Source: Cyanobium sp. M30B3
GTDB lineage: Bacteria; Cyanobacteriota; Cyanobacteriia; PCC-6307; Cyanobiaceae
DNA length: 64,000 bases
NCBI GenBank assembly: GCA_018399015.1
Contig: CP073761.1
Coordinates: forward strand, 310,001-374,000
Direction: 5' to 3'
Positions 33,660-41,972 of the stretch are shown here, piece by piece. Position 1 is the first letter of the stretch. Every line of letters starts with the position of its first letter. The notes beneath the pieces were generated by a model. It saw only the letters and a list, made by a program, of their open reading frames with translations, did no database searches and was not told the origin of the DNA. The translations under genes were made by a program, and so were the position numbers.

Positions 33660-34433
33660 TCAGCGCATCACCTTGATCACCGGGCCCTCGGCGAGGCTGC
33701 CGGGCAGGTTGATGCGGCTGCCGGCGCGCTGCACCGGTGTGCCGGCCATGGCCTCCAGAAAGGGCTGCACGCTCCCCTGGTCACAGTCCTTGGGGGTGGC
33801 ACCGCTCACGTACTGCACCGGGATCACCACCCGCGGCTGCAGCTCGCGCACCAGCTCGGCCGCCTCGCGGCCGTTGTACACCTTGGCGCCGCCGCCCACG
33901 CCGATGATCAGCACGTCCGGGCGGCCGAGCAGCACCTTGTCGGCCGGGCTGATGGGCGCGGCTGTGCCGCCCAGGTGGGCGAAGTTCAGGCCCCCCTGGC
34001 GCCAGCGCCAGATCGTGGCCTGGCCGAAGCGGCGGCCGCCCACCCGGTCGTGGGGTCCGCCGATCCCCTCGAAGCGCAAGCTGCCCACCTGGTAGGTGCC
34101 CGGATCCACCAGGAAGCGGCCGCTGGCCACGCCGGGGGCCCCCTCATCCAGCAGGCGGCTGCTGGCCAGGATCGCGGTGGCGCCTACCCGCGGTTCCGCC
34201 AGGCCGGCGGCACAGCCCACGGCACGGAAGGGATTCAGCAGCACGCTCTGGCCGCCGCCCTGGATCAGCAAAGCGCTGTGGCCGTAGCTGGTGATCGTCA
34301 CCCCGCCGGCGGCCAGGGCCGGAGCGGCGGTGATCAGGCCGGCGCTGAGGCCAGTGCTCAAGGCAATGCTCAAGGCAGTGCTCAAGGCAGTGCCCAGGGC
34401 CAGAGCCGGGCCAGGCAAGGGCAGGAGGCGCAT
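33660..34433 (-). CDS. Exported metallo-beta-lactamase-fold hydrolase (UlaG-like)
   Basis: The 257-residue protein (ATG 34433; a longer start lies at 34451) has an Ala-rich signal sequence followed by ITSYGHSALLIQGGGQSVLLN, the start of the UlaG-like metal-dependent hydrolase fold. Later segments FAHLGGT, PDVLIIGVGG and VVIPVQYVSG align with that family. The usual HxHxDH zinc motif is not obvious, so activity is uncertain. Part of the signal peptide is encoded by a short tandem DNA repeat. It ends the prfB-to-trpG cluster and is convergent with hisC. Confidence 0.75.
   Translation of the reverse strand: MRLLPLPGPALALGTALSTALSIALSTGLSAGLITAAPALAAGGVTITSYGHSALLIQGGGQSVLLNPFRAVGCAAGLAEPRVGATAILASSRLLDEGAPGVASGRFLVDPGTYQVGSLRFEGIGGPHDRVGGRRFGQATIWRWRQGGLNFAHLGGTAAPISPADKVLLGRPDVLIIGVGGGAKVYNGREAAELVRELQPRVVIPVQYVSGATPKDCDQGSVQPFLEAMAGTPVQRAGSRINLPGSLAEGPVIKVMR
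34352..34394. repeat. 12-bp tandem repeat inside a signal-peptide coding region
   Basis: The unit CAGTGCTCAAGG (with one CAATGCTCAAGG) is repeated about three and a half times. On the coding strand it gives alternating AL-S-T/I/G units in the signal peptide of the UlaG-like protein. Copy number changes would alter the hydrophobic region by four residues without changing frame. Confidence 0.7.
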
Positions 34434-34458
34434 GGCTGAGCTGGGAGGCACCAGGACG

Positions 34459-35052
34459 CTAGCCGGAGGCCTGGCGCAGGAAGTTGGCCAGCAGACGGTG
34501 GCCGTCCTGGGTGAGCACGCTCTCGGGGTGGAACTGCACGCCCTCGATCAGGGGGTGGTCGCGGTGGCGCAGCCCCATGATCGTGCCATCGTCGAGCCAG
34601 GCGGTGATCTCCAGGCAGTCGGGCAGGGACTCCCGCTCGGCGATCAGGCTGTGGTAACGGGTGGCGGTGAGCGGACTGGGCAGTCCGGCGAACACGCCGG
34701 CGCCGCCGTGGAACACCGGCGAGGTCTTGCCGTGCATCAGTTCCCTGGCGCGCACCACCTTGCCGCCGAACACCTGGGCGATCGACTGGTGCCCCAGGCA
34801 CACCCCCAGGGTGGGGATGGTGGGGCTCAGCTCACGCAGCACCTGCAGGCACACCCCCGACTGGTCGGGGTCGCCGGGGCCGGGGGAGATCAGGATCGCC
34901 GCCGGCTTGAGGGCGCGGATCTGCTCGAGATCGAGGGCGTCATTGCGCTCCACCCGCAGCTCGGCGGCCAGCGGATGCTCGGCGGCCAGCTCCCCCAGGT
35001 ACTGCACCAGGTTGAAGGTGAAGCTGTCGTAGTTGTCGAGAACGAGCAGCAT
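34459..35052 (-). CDS. trpG: Anthranilate/aminodeoxychorismate synthase glutamine amidotransferase
   Basis: The 197-residue class I glutamine amidotransferase has [20 protein letters not shown] at the start, the oxyanion strand [12 protein letters not shown], the nucleophile Cys in GVCLGHQS and His-Glu in [10 protein letters not shown], so the catalytic triad is complete. It supplies ammonia to TrpE or PabB for tryptophan or folate. ATG 35052 is chosen over 35079 because the family begins there. It follows dgkA on the same strand. Confidence 0.9.
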   Translation of the reverse strand: MLLVLDNYDSFTFNLVQYLGELAAEHPLAAELRVERNDALDLEQIRALKPAAILISPGPGDPDQSGVCLQVLRELSPTIPTLGVCLGHQSIAQVFGGKVVRARELMHGKTSPVFHGGAGVFAGLPSPLTATRYHSLIAERESLPDCLEITAWLDDGTIMGLRHRDHPLIEGVQFHPESVLTQDGHRLLANFLRQASG

Positions 35053-35103
35053 CGCTGTCAAAGGGGGTGATCCATTCAAGGGCCCGGTGCGGCGCCCCCT
35101 CGA

Positions 35104-35574
35104 TCAGAGGCCGAGCCTCTCCAGCAGCGGCGGCACCAGCAGCAGCAGGGCGATCAGCACCGAGGCCGCCGCCGCCACCAGCACGGCGGCGGCGGCGCAG
35201 TCCTTGGCGATCCGGGCCAGGGGATGGAACTTGCGACCGATGGCCAGGTCCACCACCGCCTCGGTGGCGGTGTTGATCAGCTCCAGCACCAGCACCGCCG
35301 CCACGGTGAGCACCAGCACGGCCAGCTGCGCCGGCGGCAGGCCCAGCCCCAGGCCCATCAGGAACACCGCCAGGCCGGTGAACACATGGATGCGGAAGTT
35401 GCGCTGGCTGCGGAAGCCGTAGGCCAGGCCCTGGGCGGCGTAGCGGAAGCTGGCGGGCAGGTCGCCGGCCACCGTCCAGGCCCCCAGCCGGTGGGAGCGC
35501 CCGCGCCCTGCAGCCACGGCCGGCAGGCTGGAGATCGGTTCGGAGTCGGCTTCAGGTCGCGGCAGCGGCAACAC
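35104..35574 (-). CDS. dgkA: Diacylglycerol kinase/undecaprenol kinase family membrane protein
   Basis: The 156-residue protein has about three membrane spans and the family signature LELINTATEAVVDLA with the catalytic Glu, plus RNFRIHVFTGL and KDCAAAAVLV. In Gram-positives and cyanobacteria this family may phosphorylate undecaprenol rather than diacylglycerol. An N-terminal extension of about 35 residues is unconserved and the true start may be internal. It lies between ybeY and trpG in the same cluster. Confidence 0.88.
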   Translation of the reverse strand: MLPLPRPEADSEPISSLPAVAAGRGRSHRLGAWTVAGDLPASFRYAAQGLAYGFRSQRNFRIHVFTGLAVFLMGLGLGLPPAQLAVLVLTVAAVLVLELINTATEAVVDLAIGRKFHPLARIAKDCAAAAVLVAAAASVLIALLLLVPPLLERLGL

Positions 35575-35598
35575 AATCCACCTGGCAACAGGCGCACC

Positions 35599-36237
35599 CT
35601 ACCGCTGATCTCCAGGCCGCACCGTGCTTTCCAGGAGCTTGTGCTGGCGCGCCAGCATCGCCGCCAGGCTGGACGCGTCGGGATGGTCCCAGCCCAGCAG
35701 GTGCAGCAGGCCATGGCTGGCCAGGAACAGCAACTCCTGCTCCAGGCTGTGGCCGTGCTCAGGAGCCTGGCGGGCGGCGGTGTCCACGGAGATCACGATA
35801 TCGCCCAGCTCCAGGGGCTCAGCCCCAGGCATTTCAGCCTTGCCCCCCTCGTCCATCAGGCCTGGCGGCAGTGGCAGCGGCGGGGCCCCGTCGAGGTCGT
35901 CGTCCTGGGCGGCGAAGGCCAGGACGTCGGTGGGGCCTGCCTTGCTGCGCCAGTCGGCGTTGAGGGCGGCGATCTCCGTGTCATCCACCAGGCTCAGCCC
36001 CAGGCTGTAGGCAGGGGCCTGCAGCGCGCTGGGCAGCTCGGCGGCCAGCTGGCCCAACCAGGTGCCCAGGAGCACATGCCAGGGATCGGCGCCCGCCAGG
36101 GGATCGAGCCAGGCGCCGCCGGCCTGCCGCAGCTCGGGCGCCAGCTCCGGATCGGCTGAGAAGGCCAGGTCGAGGTCCACCGCGGCGACCGCCTGCGGGG
36201 GCTGGGGCCTGGAGTCAGCCACGCCTGGCTCAGCCAC
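35599..36237 (-). CDS. ybeY: Endoribonuclease YbeY (16S rRNA maturation)
   Basis: YbeY is a zinc-dependent RNase required for 16S rRNA 3'-end processing and ribosome quality control. The signature H-x3-H-x5-H is visible as HGLLHLLGWDH near the C-terminus, preceded by LGDIVISVD. An acidic/Pro-rich insert (DDDLDGAPPLPLPPGLMDEG) enlarges the middle. I place the start at GTG 36237, overlapping the DUF3285 stop by 8 bp; an ATG at 36267 and a GTG at 36222 are alternatives. It is followed by dgkA after 24 bp. Confidence 0.88.
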   Translation of the reverse strand: MAEPGVADSRPQPPQAVAAVDLDLAFSADPELAPELRQAGGAWLDPLAGADPWHVLLGTWLGQLAAELPSALQAPAYSLGLSLVDDTEIAALNADWRSKAGPTDVLAFAAQDDDLDGAPPLPLPPGLMDEGGKAEMPGAEPLELGDIVISVDTAARQAPEHGHSLEQELLFLASHGLLHLLGWDHPDASSLAAMLARQHKLLESTVRPGDQR

Positions 36238-36439
36238 CGGGAACCTGGGGCCGGCCCAGCCAGGCAATCAAGGTGATGAAGCCCAGGAAGCCAACGGCGG
36301 TGAGGCCGAAGTGAAACAGGCTCTGGCGGCCCTTGCGCACCATGTTGCGCATCGCCAGTTTCACGAAGCTGGGGTTCTCGCCAGGGGTCTGGGGATTGGC
36401 AGGGGGCTGGGGTTGGGGGTTGGCTTGCGGCTCAGTCAT
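36230..36439 (-). CDS. DUF3285 small membrane protein
   Basis: The 69-residue protein has a Pro/Gln-rich N-terminus and then [20 protein letters not shown] and one membrane helix, the conserved DUF3285 pattern found in cyanobacteria. Its function is unknown. ATG 36439 overlaps the prfB stop by 8 bp and its stop overlaps the ybeY start, so it is translationally embedded between two translation-related genes. Confidence 0.85.
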   Translation of the reverse strand: MTEPQANPQPQPPANPQTPGENPSFVKLAMRNMVRKGRQSLFHFGLTAVGFLGFITLIAWLGRPQVPGG

Positions 36440-37611
36440 CAGTCGCACCTCCGCCCACCTCCACGCCGGCATGCAGCAGGCTCTGGATGAAGGGATCGAG
36501 GTCGCCGTCCATCACCCCCTGCACGTCGGTGGTCTCGTGCTGGGTGCGCAGGTCCTTCACCATCTGGTACGGGTGGAACACGTAGTTGCGGATCTGGTTG
36601 CCCCAGGCCGCCTCCACGATGTCGCCGCGGATGTCGGCGATCTCGGCGGCCCGCTGCTCCTGGGCGATCACCAGCAGCTTGGCCATCAGCAGCGCCATGG
36701 CTTTTTCCTTGTTCTGGAGCTGGGAGCGCTCCTGGGTGCAGCGCACAAACAGGCCGGTGGGGATGTGCAGGATGCGCACGGCCGTCTCCACCTTGTTCAC
36801 GTTCTGGCCGCCGGCGCCGCCCGAGCGGCTGGTGGTGATCTCCAGGTCTTTATCCGGGATGTCGAGCTTCACCTCCTCCTCGATCTTCGGCATCACCTCC
36901 ACGCCGGCAAAACTCGTCTGGCGCTTGTCGTTGGCGTTGAACGGGCTGATGCGCACCAGCCGGTGGGTGCCCTTCTCGTTGCGCAGGTAGCCGTAGGCGT
37001 AGCGGCCCTCGATCTCGATCGTGCAGCTCTTGATGCCCGCTTCTTCCCCTTCACTGAGTTCGTCCACGGTCACCTTCATGCCGTGGTCTTCGGCCCAGCG
37101 CGTGTACATGCGCATCAGCATCAGCGCCCAGTCCTGGGCGTCGGTGCCGCCGGCACCGGCATTGATCGAAATCACGGCGCCTTCCTTGTCGTAGGGGCCG
37201 CTGAGCAGGCGCTCCAGCTCCCAGCGGTCGAGGTCGGCGCGCAGCTGCTGCAGGGCGGCGTTGGATTCGGCCAGCAGGTCGGCGTCGGGCTCGAGGCCGT
37301 AGAGCTCCACGGTGGCCTCGGCGTCAGCCACTGCCGCCTGCCAGCGGGCCAGCTGCTCGAGCTGGGCCTTCACCTCGTCGAGCTGGCGCATCTTGGCCCG
37401 GGCGGCCTGCTGGTCGTCCCAGAAGTCGGGCTGGGAGGCCAGCTGCTCCAGATCCTGCTGGCGGGCTGTCAGGGCAGCTTCGTCAAAGACAGTCCTGGGC
37501 TTGGCCCAGGCGGTCGGTGAGCTCGGAGAGGTCGCGCTTGAAGTCGGTGAGGTCGAGCGGCGCGGTGGCGGCTGGGGAGCCGGCGAGGCCGCTGGTGCTG
37601 GTGGCGGTCAC
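36432..37611 (-). CDS. prfB: Peptide chain release factor 2 with programmed +1 frameshift
   Basis: RF2 terminates translation at UGA and UAA. The main frame has ISPFNAND (the stop-codon-recognition region SPF) and the catalytic GGQ in [11 protein letters not shown] 42-codon leader frame from GTG 37611 encodes [20 protein letters not shown] and meets an in-frame TGA at 37485-37483 in the context CTTTGAC. A +1 shift at CTT joins it to [20 protein letters not shown] and the rest. This is the classical autoregulatory recoding of prfB: low RF2 pauses at UGA and promotes the shift. The gene heads the cluster prfB-DUF3285-ybeY-dgkA-trpG. Confidence 0.93.
37482..37488 (-). promoter_or_regulatory. prfB: prfB programmed frameshift site CTTTGAC
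   Basis: On the minus strand CTT TGA C sits at codons 42-43 of the leader frame, with a purine-rich AGGA a few bases upstream that can act as internal Shine-Dalgarno. The zero frame ends at TGA and the +1 frame continues through the RF2 core. Confidence 0.9.
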
Positions 37612-37656
37612 GGCGGGGCGACGGACAGGGCTGGCTTGACCGTACTCAATGGACAG

Positions 37657-38058
37657 TCAGCGGCGGGCGTCCAGGCGCGGCAGGGGGTTGGTCCAGCCGA
37701 GGATGGCTTCGTCAGCGGTCATCAGCTGGGCCTGATGGAGCAGGGCCGTCGCCGTGATCAAGCGATCGGCTGGGTCGGGGTGGAAGGAGGCAAGCTCTGC
37801 TGCGGTCAGTGCGATCGCCCCATCGATGGGGAGTTCCAGCAGGCCGGCCGCCAGCCAGTCGGCGCGCCAGCGACTCGCCGGTGCGGCCAGTTCGATGCGG
37901 CCACGCTGCTGCAACATCGCCGCTTCCCAGAAGCTGATGCTGCTCACCACCACGCTGCCGAGATCCCAGGCGGTGCTGATGGCGGCGCGGGCCTGGGCTC
38001 CCAGGTTGGCATCATCGCGATCCAGCCACAGCAGCACGTGGGTGTCGAGCAGGAGCAT
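37657..38058 (-). CDS. PIN-domain toxin (VapC/Phd-linked)
   Basis: The 133-residue PIN-domain protein starts LLLDTHVLLWLDRDD with the first acidic residues. It has SISFWEAAML with central Glu and HPDPADRLITATALL with the DR-x2-A motif typical of the VapC subgroup partnered by Phd/YefM antitoxins. It should be an Mg-dependent RNase. It lies 9 bp after its antitoxin gene. GC content is like that of the host, suggesting a long-resident module. Confidence 0.87.
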   Translation of the reverse strand: MLLLDTHVLLWLDRDDANLGAQARAAISTAWDLGSVVVSSISFWEAAMLQQRGRIELAAPASRWRADWLAAGLLELPIDGAIALTAAELASFHPDPADRLITATALLHQAQLMTADEAILGWTNPLPRLDARR

Positions 38059-38067
38059 CGCTACTCC

Positions 38068-38295
38068 CTACTGAAGCGCTTGCCAGGGTTCTGCCAGAGG
38101 CGTGACCACGTCGCCCAGCAGCCTGGTCGTGGGGTGGAGGCCAAACGGTGTGGACAGGCGCTCAGGCCGGCAGGGGTGCAACTCGGCCACGGGGGTGCCG
38201 TTCTTGGTGATCACCAACGCCTCGCCGCTGCGAGCCACCTCGTCCATCAGCCCCAGGCAGCGGGCTTTGAACTGGCTGGCACTGATCTGCTGCAC
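38068..38295 (-). CDS. Phd/YefM-type antitoxin
   Basis: The 75-residue protein has the Phd/YefM N-terminal DNA-binding fold (ISASQFKARCLGLMDEVARS, then LVITKNGTPVAELHP). The C-terminus would wrap the PIN toxin encoded 9 bp downstream. Autorepression through palindromic operators is usual; two tandem palindromes occur 37-58 bp upstream. Confidence 0.87.
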   Translation of the reverse strand: MQQISASQFKARCLGLMDEVARSGEALVITKNGTPVAELHPCRPERLSTPFGLHPTTRLLGDVVTPLAEPWQALQ

Positions 38296-38331
38296 GACAC
38301 CCTCCGGAACCCAGGGTCCATTCTAGCTGCG

Positions 38332-38353
38332 GACCATGGTCAGGACCATGGTC
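38332..38353. promoter_or_regulatory. Tandem palindromes, candidate Phd operator
   Basis: The 10-bp palindrome GACCATGGTC occurs at 38332-38341 and again at 38344-38353, one turn and a bit apart. It lies between the divergent antitoxin (start 38295) and glutaredoxin (start 38411) genes. Paired palindromes of this kind are typical antitoxin operators; which gene it controls is inferred. Confidence 0.55.
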
Positions 38354-38410
38354 TGGATCCATCGCTCAAGGGCCGCTTCTAGGATCCGCCCACCTGCTTC
38401 GAGGCCCCGC

Positions 38411-38671
38411 ATGGCGGCGAAGGTTGAGATCTACACCTGGCGCTTCTGCCCCTTCTGCATCCGGGCCAAGGCGCTGCTTGACCGCAAGGGCGTGGCCTAC
38501 ACCGAGTACGCCATCGACGGCGACCAGGGCGCCCGCGCCGCCATGACCGAGCGGGCCGATGGGCGCAGCAGCCTGCCCCAGATCTTCATCAACGACGCCG
38601 GCATCGGCGGCTGTGACGAGCTGCACGCCCTGGAGCGCGGCGGCCGGCTCGATCCCCTGCTGGCGGCCTGA
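38411..38671 (+). CDS. grxC: Glutaredoxin 3
   Basis: The 86-residue glutaredoxin has the dithiol active site CPFC (residues 13-16), the LPQIFIND cis-Pro region and GGCDELHALE glutathione-binding segment. It reduces disulfides with glutathione. It sits directly before gshB (3 bp between stop and ATG), so it is co-expressed with glutathione synthesis. Confidence 0.93.
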   Translation: MAAKVEIYTWRFCPFCIRAKALLDRKGVAYTEYAIDGDQGARAAMTERADGRSSLPQIFINDAGIGGCDELHALERGGRLDPLLAA

Positions 38672-38674
38672 GTG

Positions 38675-39640
38675 ATGGCTACCCCTGCGCTGGGCGACGC
38701 TGCCCAGCTGTTCGTGATCGATCCGATCGCGCGGCTCAATCCGGCCAAGGATTCCAGCGTGGCCCTGATGCAGGCGGCCGAGCGGGCGGGCCGGCCGGTG
38801 TGGGTGTGCACCCCGGCTGATCTCAGCGCCGCCGAGCAGCCAGGGCCGGCGCCCGGGCGGGGCCACGGCGCCTGGGTGCTGGCCACCCCGGTGACCTGCG
38901 AGCCCTGGTATGCCCTGGGCGAACCCCGGAGCATGCCCTTGCAGGCCTTCGCCCACGTGTGGATGCGCAAGGACCCGCCGGTAGATGAGGCCTACCTCTA
39001 TGCCACCCACCTGCTGGAGCTGGCCGAGCGCCATGGCGTGACGGTGATCAACCGGCCAGCGGCCCTGCGGGCCTGGAACGAGAAACTCAGCGCCCTGCGC
39101 TGGAGCCATCTGATGGCCCCCACCCTGGTGGCCAGCCGGGTGGATGAGCTGGCCGCCTTCACCGCCGAGCACGGCGAGGTGGTGCTCAAGCCCCTGGGGG
39201 GCCGGGCTGGCCAGGGGGTGGTGTTTGCCGCCGCCGCCACGCCGGGGCTGCGGGCCCTGCTGGAGCTGGTGACGGCCATGGAGAGCCTGCCGGTGATGGT
39301 GCAGGCTTTCCTCCCCGGGGTCGCGGCCGGCGACAAGCGCATCCTGCTGGTGAACGGCGACCCCCTCGGGGCGGTGAACCGCGTGCCCAGCGGCGGGGAG
39401 TTTCGCAGCAACCTGGCGGTGGGCGGCCAGCCCCAGGCCACCGATCTCAGCGACGCCGAGCGGGCGATCTGCGCCGAGCTGGCGCCGGCGCTGCAGGCGG
39501 AGGGTCTGTTCTTTGTGGGCATCGACGTGATCGACGGACGCCTCAGCGAGATCAACGTCACCAGCCCCACCGGCATCCGCGAGGTGGAACGGTTGGGCGG
39601 CATCCCCCTGGCGGATCAGACGGTGGCGCTGCTGCCCTGA
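38675..39640 (+). CDS. gshB: Glutathione synthetase
   Basis: The 321-residue ATP-grasp enzyme joins gamma-glutamylcysteine and glycine. Visible are [68 protein letters not shown] and [16 protein letters not shown], all diagnostic of bacterial GshB. ATG 38675 follows a GTG at 38672 in the same frame. Its last 25 bp overlap the convergent channel gene. Confidence 0.94.
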   Translation: MATPALGDAAQLFVIDPIARLNPAKDSSVALMQAAERAGRPVWVCTPADLSAAEQPGPAPGRGHGAWVLATPVTCEPWYALGEPRSMPLQAFAHVWMRKDPPVDEAYLYATHLLELAERHGVTVINRPAALRAWNEKLSALRWSHLMAPTLVASRVDELAAFTAEHGEVVLKPLGGRAGQGVVFAAAATPGLRALLELVTAMESLPVMVQAFLPGVAAGDKRILLVNGDPLGAVNRVPSGGEFRSNLAVGGQPQATDLSDAERAICAELAPALQAEGLFFVGIDVIDGRLSEINVTSPTGIREVERLGGIPLADQTVALLP

Positions 39641-40485
39641 TCGCCATGGGCCAGGCGGCCACCGCAGCTGTGGCAGTGCCGGGCCCTGGCCAGGTGGTGG
39701 GTCTCGCCGCACCCCGCGCACTCCTGGGGCCTGGGCAGCTGCGGGCCGGAGCGGGCCGCCTGCCGGATCTCGGCCGTGATGATGCCGGTGGGCACGGCGA
39801 TGATGCTGTAGCCGAGCAGCATCACCGCCGAGGCGGCGATCCGGCCCAGCACCGTGACCGGCGCCACGTCGCCGTAGCCCACCGTGGTGATCGTGACGAT
39901 GGCCCAGTAGATGCCCACGGGGATGCTGGTGAAGCCGCCCGCCTCCCCCTCGATCACGTACATCAGCGAGCCGATGATCACCACCAGCGTGACCATCGTG
40001 AGCAGGAACACCAGGATCTTGCGGCGGCTGGCGATCAGGGCCGCCCGCAGCAGGTTGGCCTCACGCAGGTAGAGCCCCAGCTTGAGGATCCGGAACACCC
40101 GCAGCAGCCGCAGGATGCGGATCACGGCCAGGTAGCGGCCGCGGCTGGCCCCCAGCCCCACCAGCGGCGGGATGCTGGAGAGGAAATCCACGACCCCGAA
40201 GAAACTGCGGGCATAGCGCAGGGGCTGCTCGGCACAGAGCAGGCGCAGCAGGTATTCCAGGCTGAACAACAGGGCGAAGCCCAGTTCCATCGGCTCAAAC
40301 AGCTCCTGGTGGCGAACCTGCAGCCGGGGATCGCTCTCCAGCACCACCAGCACCACGCTGAGCACGATGGCGATCAGCAGCCCCAGGTCGAAGTCGCGGC
40401 CGGCGCGGGTGTCGGCTTCAAAGATGATCTGCGCCAGCCGCCGGCGGCCCACGGCCTGGCGGATCAGCAGGGCCACCACCAGCAC
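39616..40485 (-). CDS. Voltage-gated-type potassium channel with C-terminal zinc-ribbon-like tail
   Basis: The 289-residue protein has six predicted membrane segments. The S4-like helix carries regularly spaced arginines ([14 protein letters not shown]), and the selectivity filter TVGYGD follows the pore helix YWAIVTIT, defining a Kv-type potassium channel. The tail has two CxxC pairs (CAGC and CHSC about 16 residues apart), suggesting a small zinc ribbon that might sense metal or redox state. TTG at 40485 is the start in this frame. It is convergent and overlapping with gshB. Confidence 0.87.
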   Translation of the reverse strand: MLVVALLIRQAVGRRRLAQIIFEADTRAGRDFDLGLLIAIVLSVVLVVLESDPRLQVRHQELFEPMELGFALLFSLEYLLRLLCAEQPLRYARSFFGVVDFLSSIPPLVGLGASRGRYLAVIRILRLLRVFRILKLGLYLREANLLRAALIASRRKILVFLLTMVTLVVIIGSLMYVIEGEAGGFTSIPVGIYWAIVTITTVGYGDVAPVTVLGRIAASAVMLLGYSIIAVPTGIITAEIRQAARSGPQLPRPQECAGCGETHHLARARHCHSCGGRLAHGDQGSSATV

Positions 40486-40507
40486 CCCGCCAGTTGCAGG
40501 GCCGGGG

Positions 40508-41968
40508 TCAGCGCGGCCATGGCCCGGGAGTATGCCCCGCCGGCAGGTTGAGCTGCTGCTGCAGCACCCCCAGCTTCAGCTGCACCTCCCGCAGTTCCCG
40601 CTCCACCACCGAGCCCTGCACCAGGCCCGCACCGGCGGTGAGTTCCAGCTGGGTGCCGCGCAGGGTGCCGCTGCGGATCGCCACGCGCAGATCGGCGTCG
40701 CCGGCGCTGTCGATCCAGCCGATCGGGGCGGCGTAGTGGCCGCGCTCAAACGGCTCCAGGCTGCGCAGCCAGCCCATCGCCTCCCGGCGCGGCAGGCCTG
40801 CCACGGCCGGAGTGGGGTGCAGTGCCGCAGCCACGGCCAGGGGCTCCTGCGGGCCCAGGCGAGCGGTGATCGGCGTGTGCAGGTGCACCAGCTGGCCATG
40901 GCGGGCCAGCTGGGGCCGGCGGGGCCGGCGGGGCTGCAGGCCGGCCCGGGCCAGGCCGGCCATGATGGTCTCCACCACCAGCTCGTGCTCCAGCCGGTCC
41001 TTGGCCGAGGCCAGCAGGGCGCCGCCATCGCCGCTGGGGGCGGTGCCCGCCAGGGCGTCGCTGCGCAGCTGCCCCTGGCGCACGGTGAGCAGCCGTTCCG
41101 GGGAGGCCCCGAGCAGGGCCGTTCCGTGCTGGCGCTGCCAGAGGAAGCGGCAGCTGCCGCTCTGGTGGCGCCGCAGTGGAGCCACCAGGGCCAGGGGGTC
41201 TGGATTGCCGCTCAGTTGCAGCTGCTGGCGCACCGCCAGCACCAGTTTTTGGAGCTTGGCCTCCTCCACCAGGGCCAGGGCCTGGCTGGCGGCCAGGCGA
41301 TAGCGCTCCTGCCAGGCGGAGCGCTGCTGCACGTGTAGTTCGGCCGTGGCCCAGCCGGGGGGCGTGGCGGCCAGGCCCTCCAGTTCGCGCGCCTTCTCCC
41401 ACAGCTCCTCTGCCAGGCCGCGGGCGGTGATGCTGCCGCCCAGGGGGCGCTGCAGGCGCAGCCAGCAGTGCTGGCCGTGGCGGCTCAGCTGCCAGCGGGG
41501 CAGCACCACCTGCACCCCCGGCACCGCCAGGGGGTGGGCCTCCAGCGGCGCGTCGAAGAAGCCGAAGGCCAGCAGCACCCGCGGCCGGGCCAGGCGGGGA
41601 GTGGGCCGGGCCGGAGCCTGGCCCAGCCGCCCCAGGCACAGCCGGGCGAAGCGCTGGGCCAGCTCAAAGCGGCGCGGGCCGCTCAGCTCCAGGCTGTGGG
41701 CCCGGCCGCTGGCGGCGATGCACAGCCCCGGGGCGCCATCCCAGAGAAAGCGGAAGCCGTCGCCGCCGCCATCGGCACCCTCCAGGTGGGGGAGCAGCCG
41801 CAGGGGGTCGCTGGCGCGCAGGGGGATGGCCAGGCTGAGCAGGCCGTCCTCGTCGAGCTGGCGGGCGCAGCGGCCGGCCTCGGCCAGCAGCTCCGCAAAG
41901 CCGGACCCGGTGTGCAGCAGTTCGGCCCGGGAGGTTGCCACGACGCGCGGCTCGATTGAGCTGCTCAA
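40508..41968 (-). CDS. menF: Isochorismate synthase
   Basis: The 486-residue chorismate-utilising enzyme has the C-terminal isochorismate synthase domain: KLQKLVLAVRQQL, FLWQRQHGTALLGASPERLL, HTPITARLGP, HPTPAVAGLPR and IGWIDSAGDADLRVAIRSG. It makes isochorismate for phylloquinone. The start is a TTG at 41968, only 4 bp from the divergent menA ATG, so both promoters must lie inside the opposing gene or a start is misplaced. It is convergent with neither neighbour. Confidence 0.92.
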   Translation of the reverse strand: MSSSIEPRVVATSRAELLHTGSGFAELLAEAGRCARQLDEDGLLSLAIPLRASDPLRLLPHLEGADGGGDGFRFLWDGAPGLCIAASGRAHSLELSGPRRFELAQRFARLCLGRLGQAPARPTPRLARPRVLLAFGFFDAPLEAHPLAVPGVQVVLPRWQLSRHGQHCWLRLQRPLGGSITARGLAEELWEKARELEGLAATPPGWATAELHVQQRSAWQERYRLAASQALALVEEAKLQKLVLAVRQQLQLSGNPDPLALVAPLRRHQSGSCRFLWQRQHGTALLGASPERLLTVRQGQLRSDALAGTAPSGDGGALLASAKDRLEHELVVETIMAGLARAGLQPRRPRRPQLARHGQLVHLHTPITARLGPQEPLAVAAALHPTPAVAGLPRREAMGWLRSLEPFERGHYAAPIGWIDSAGDADLRVAIRSGTLRGTQLELTAGAGLVQGSVVERELREVQLKLGVLQQQLNLPAGHTPGPWPR

Positions 41969-41972
41969 ATGT

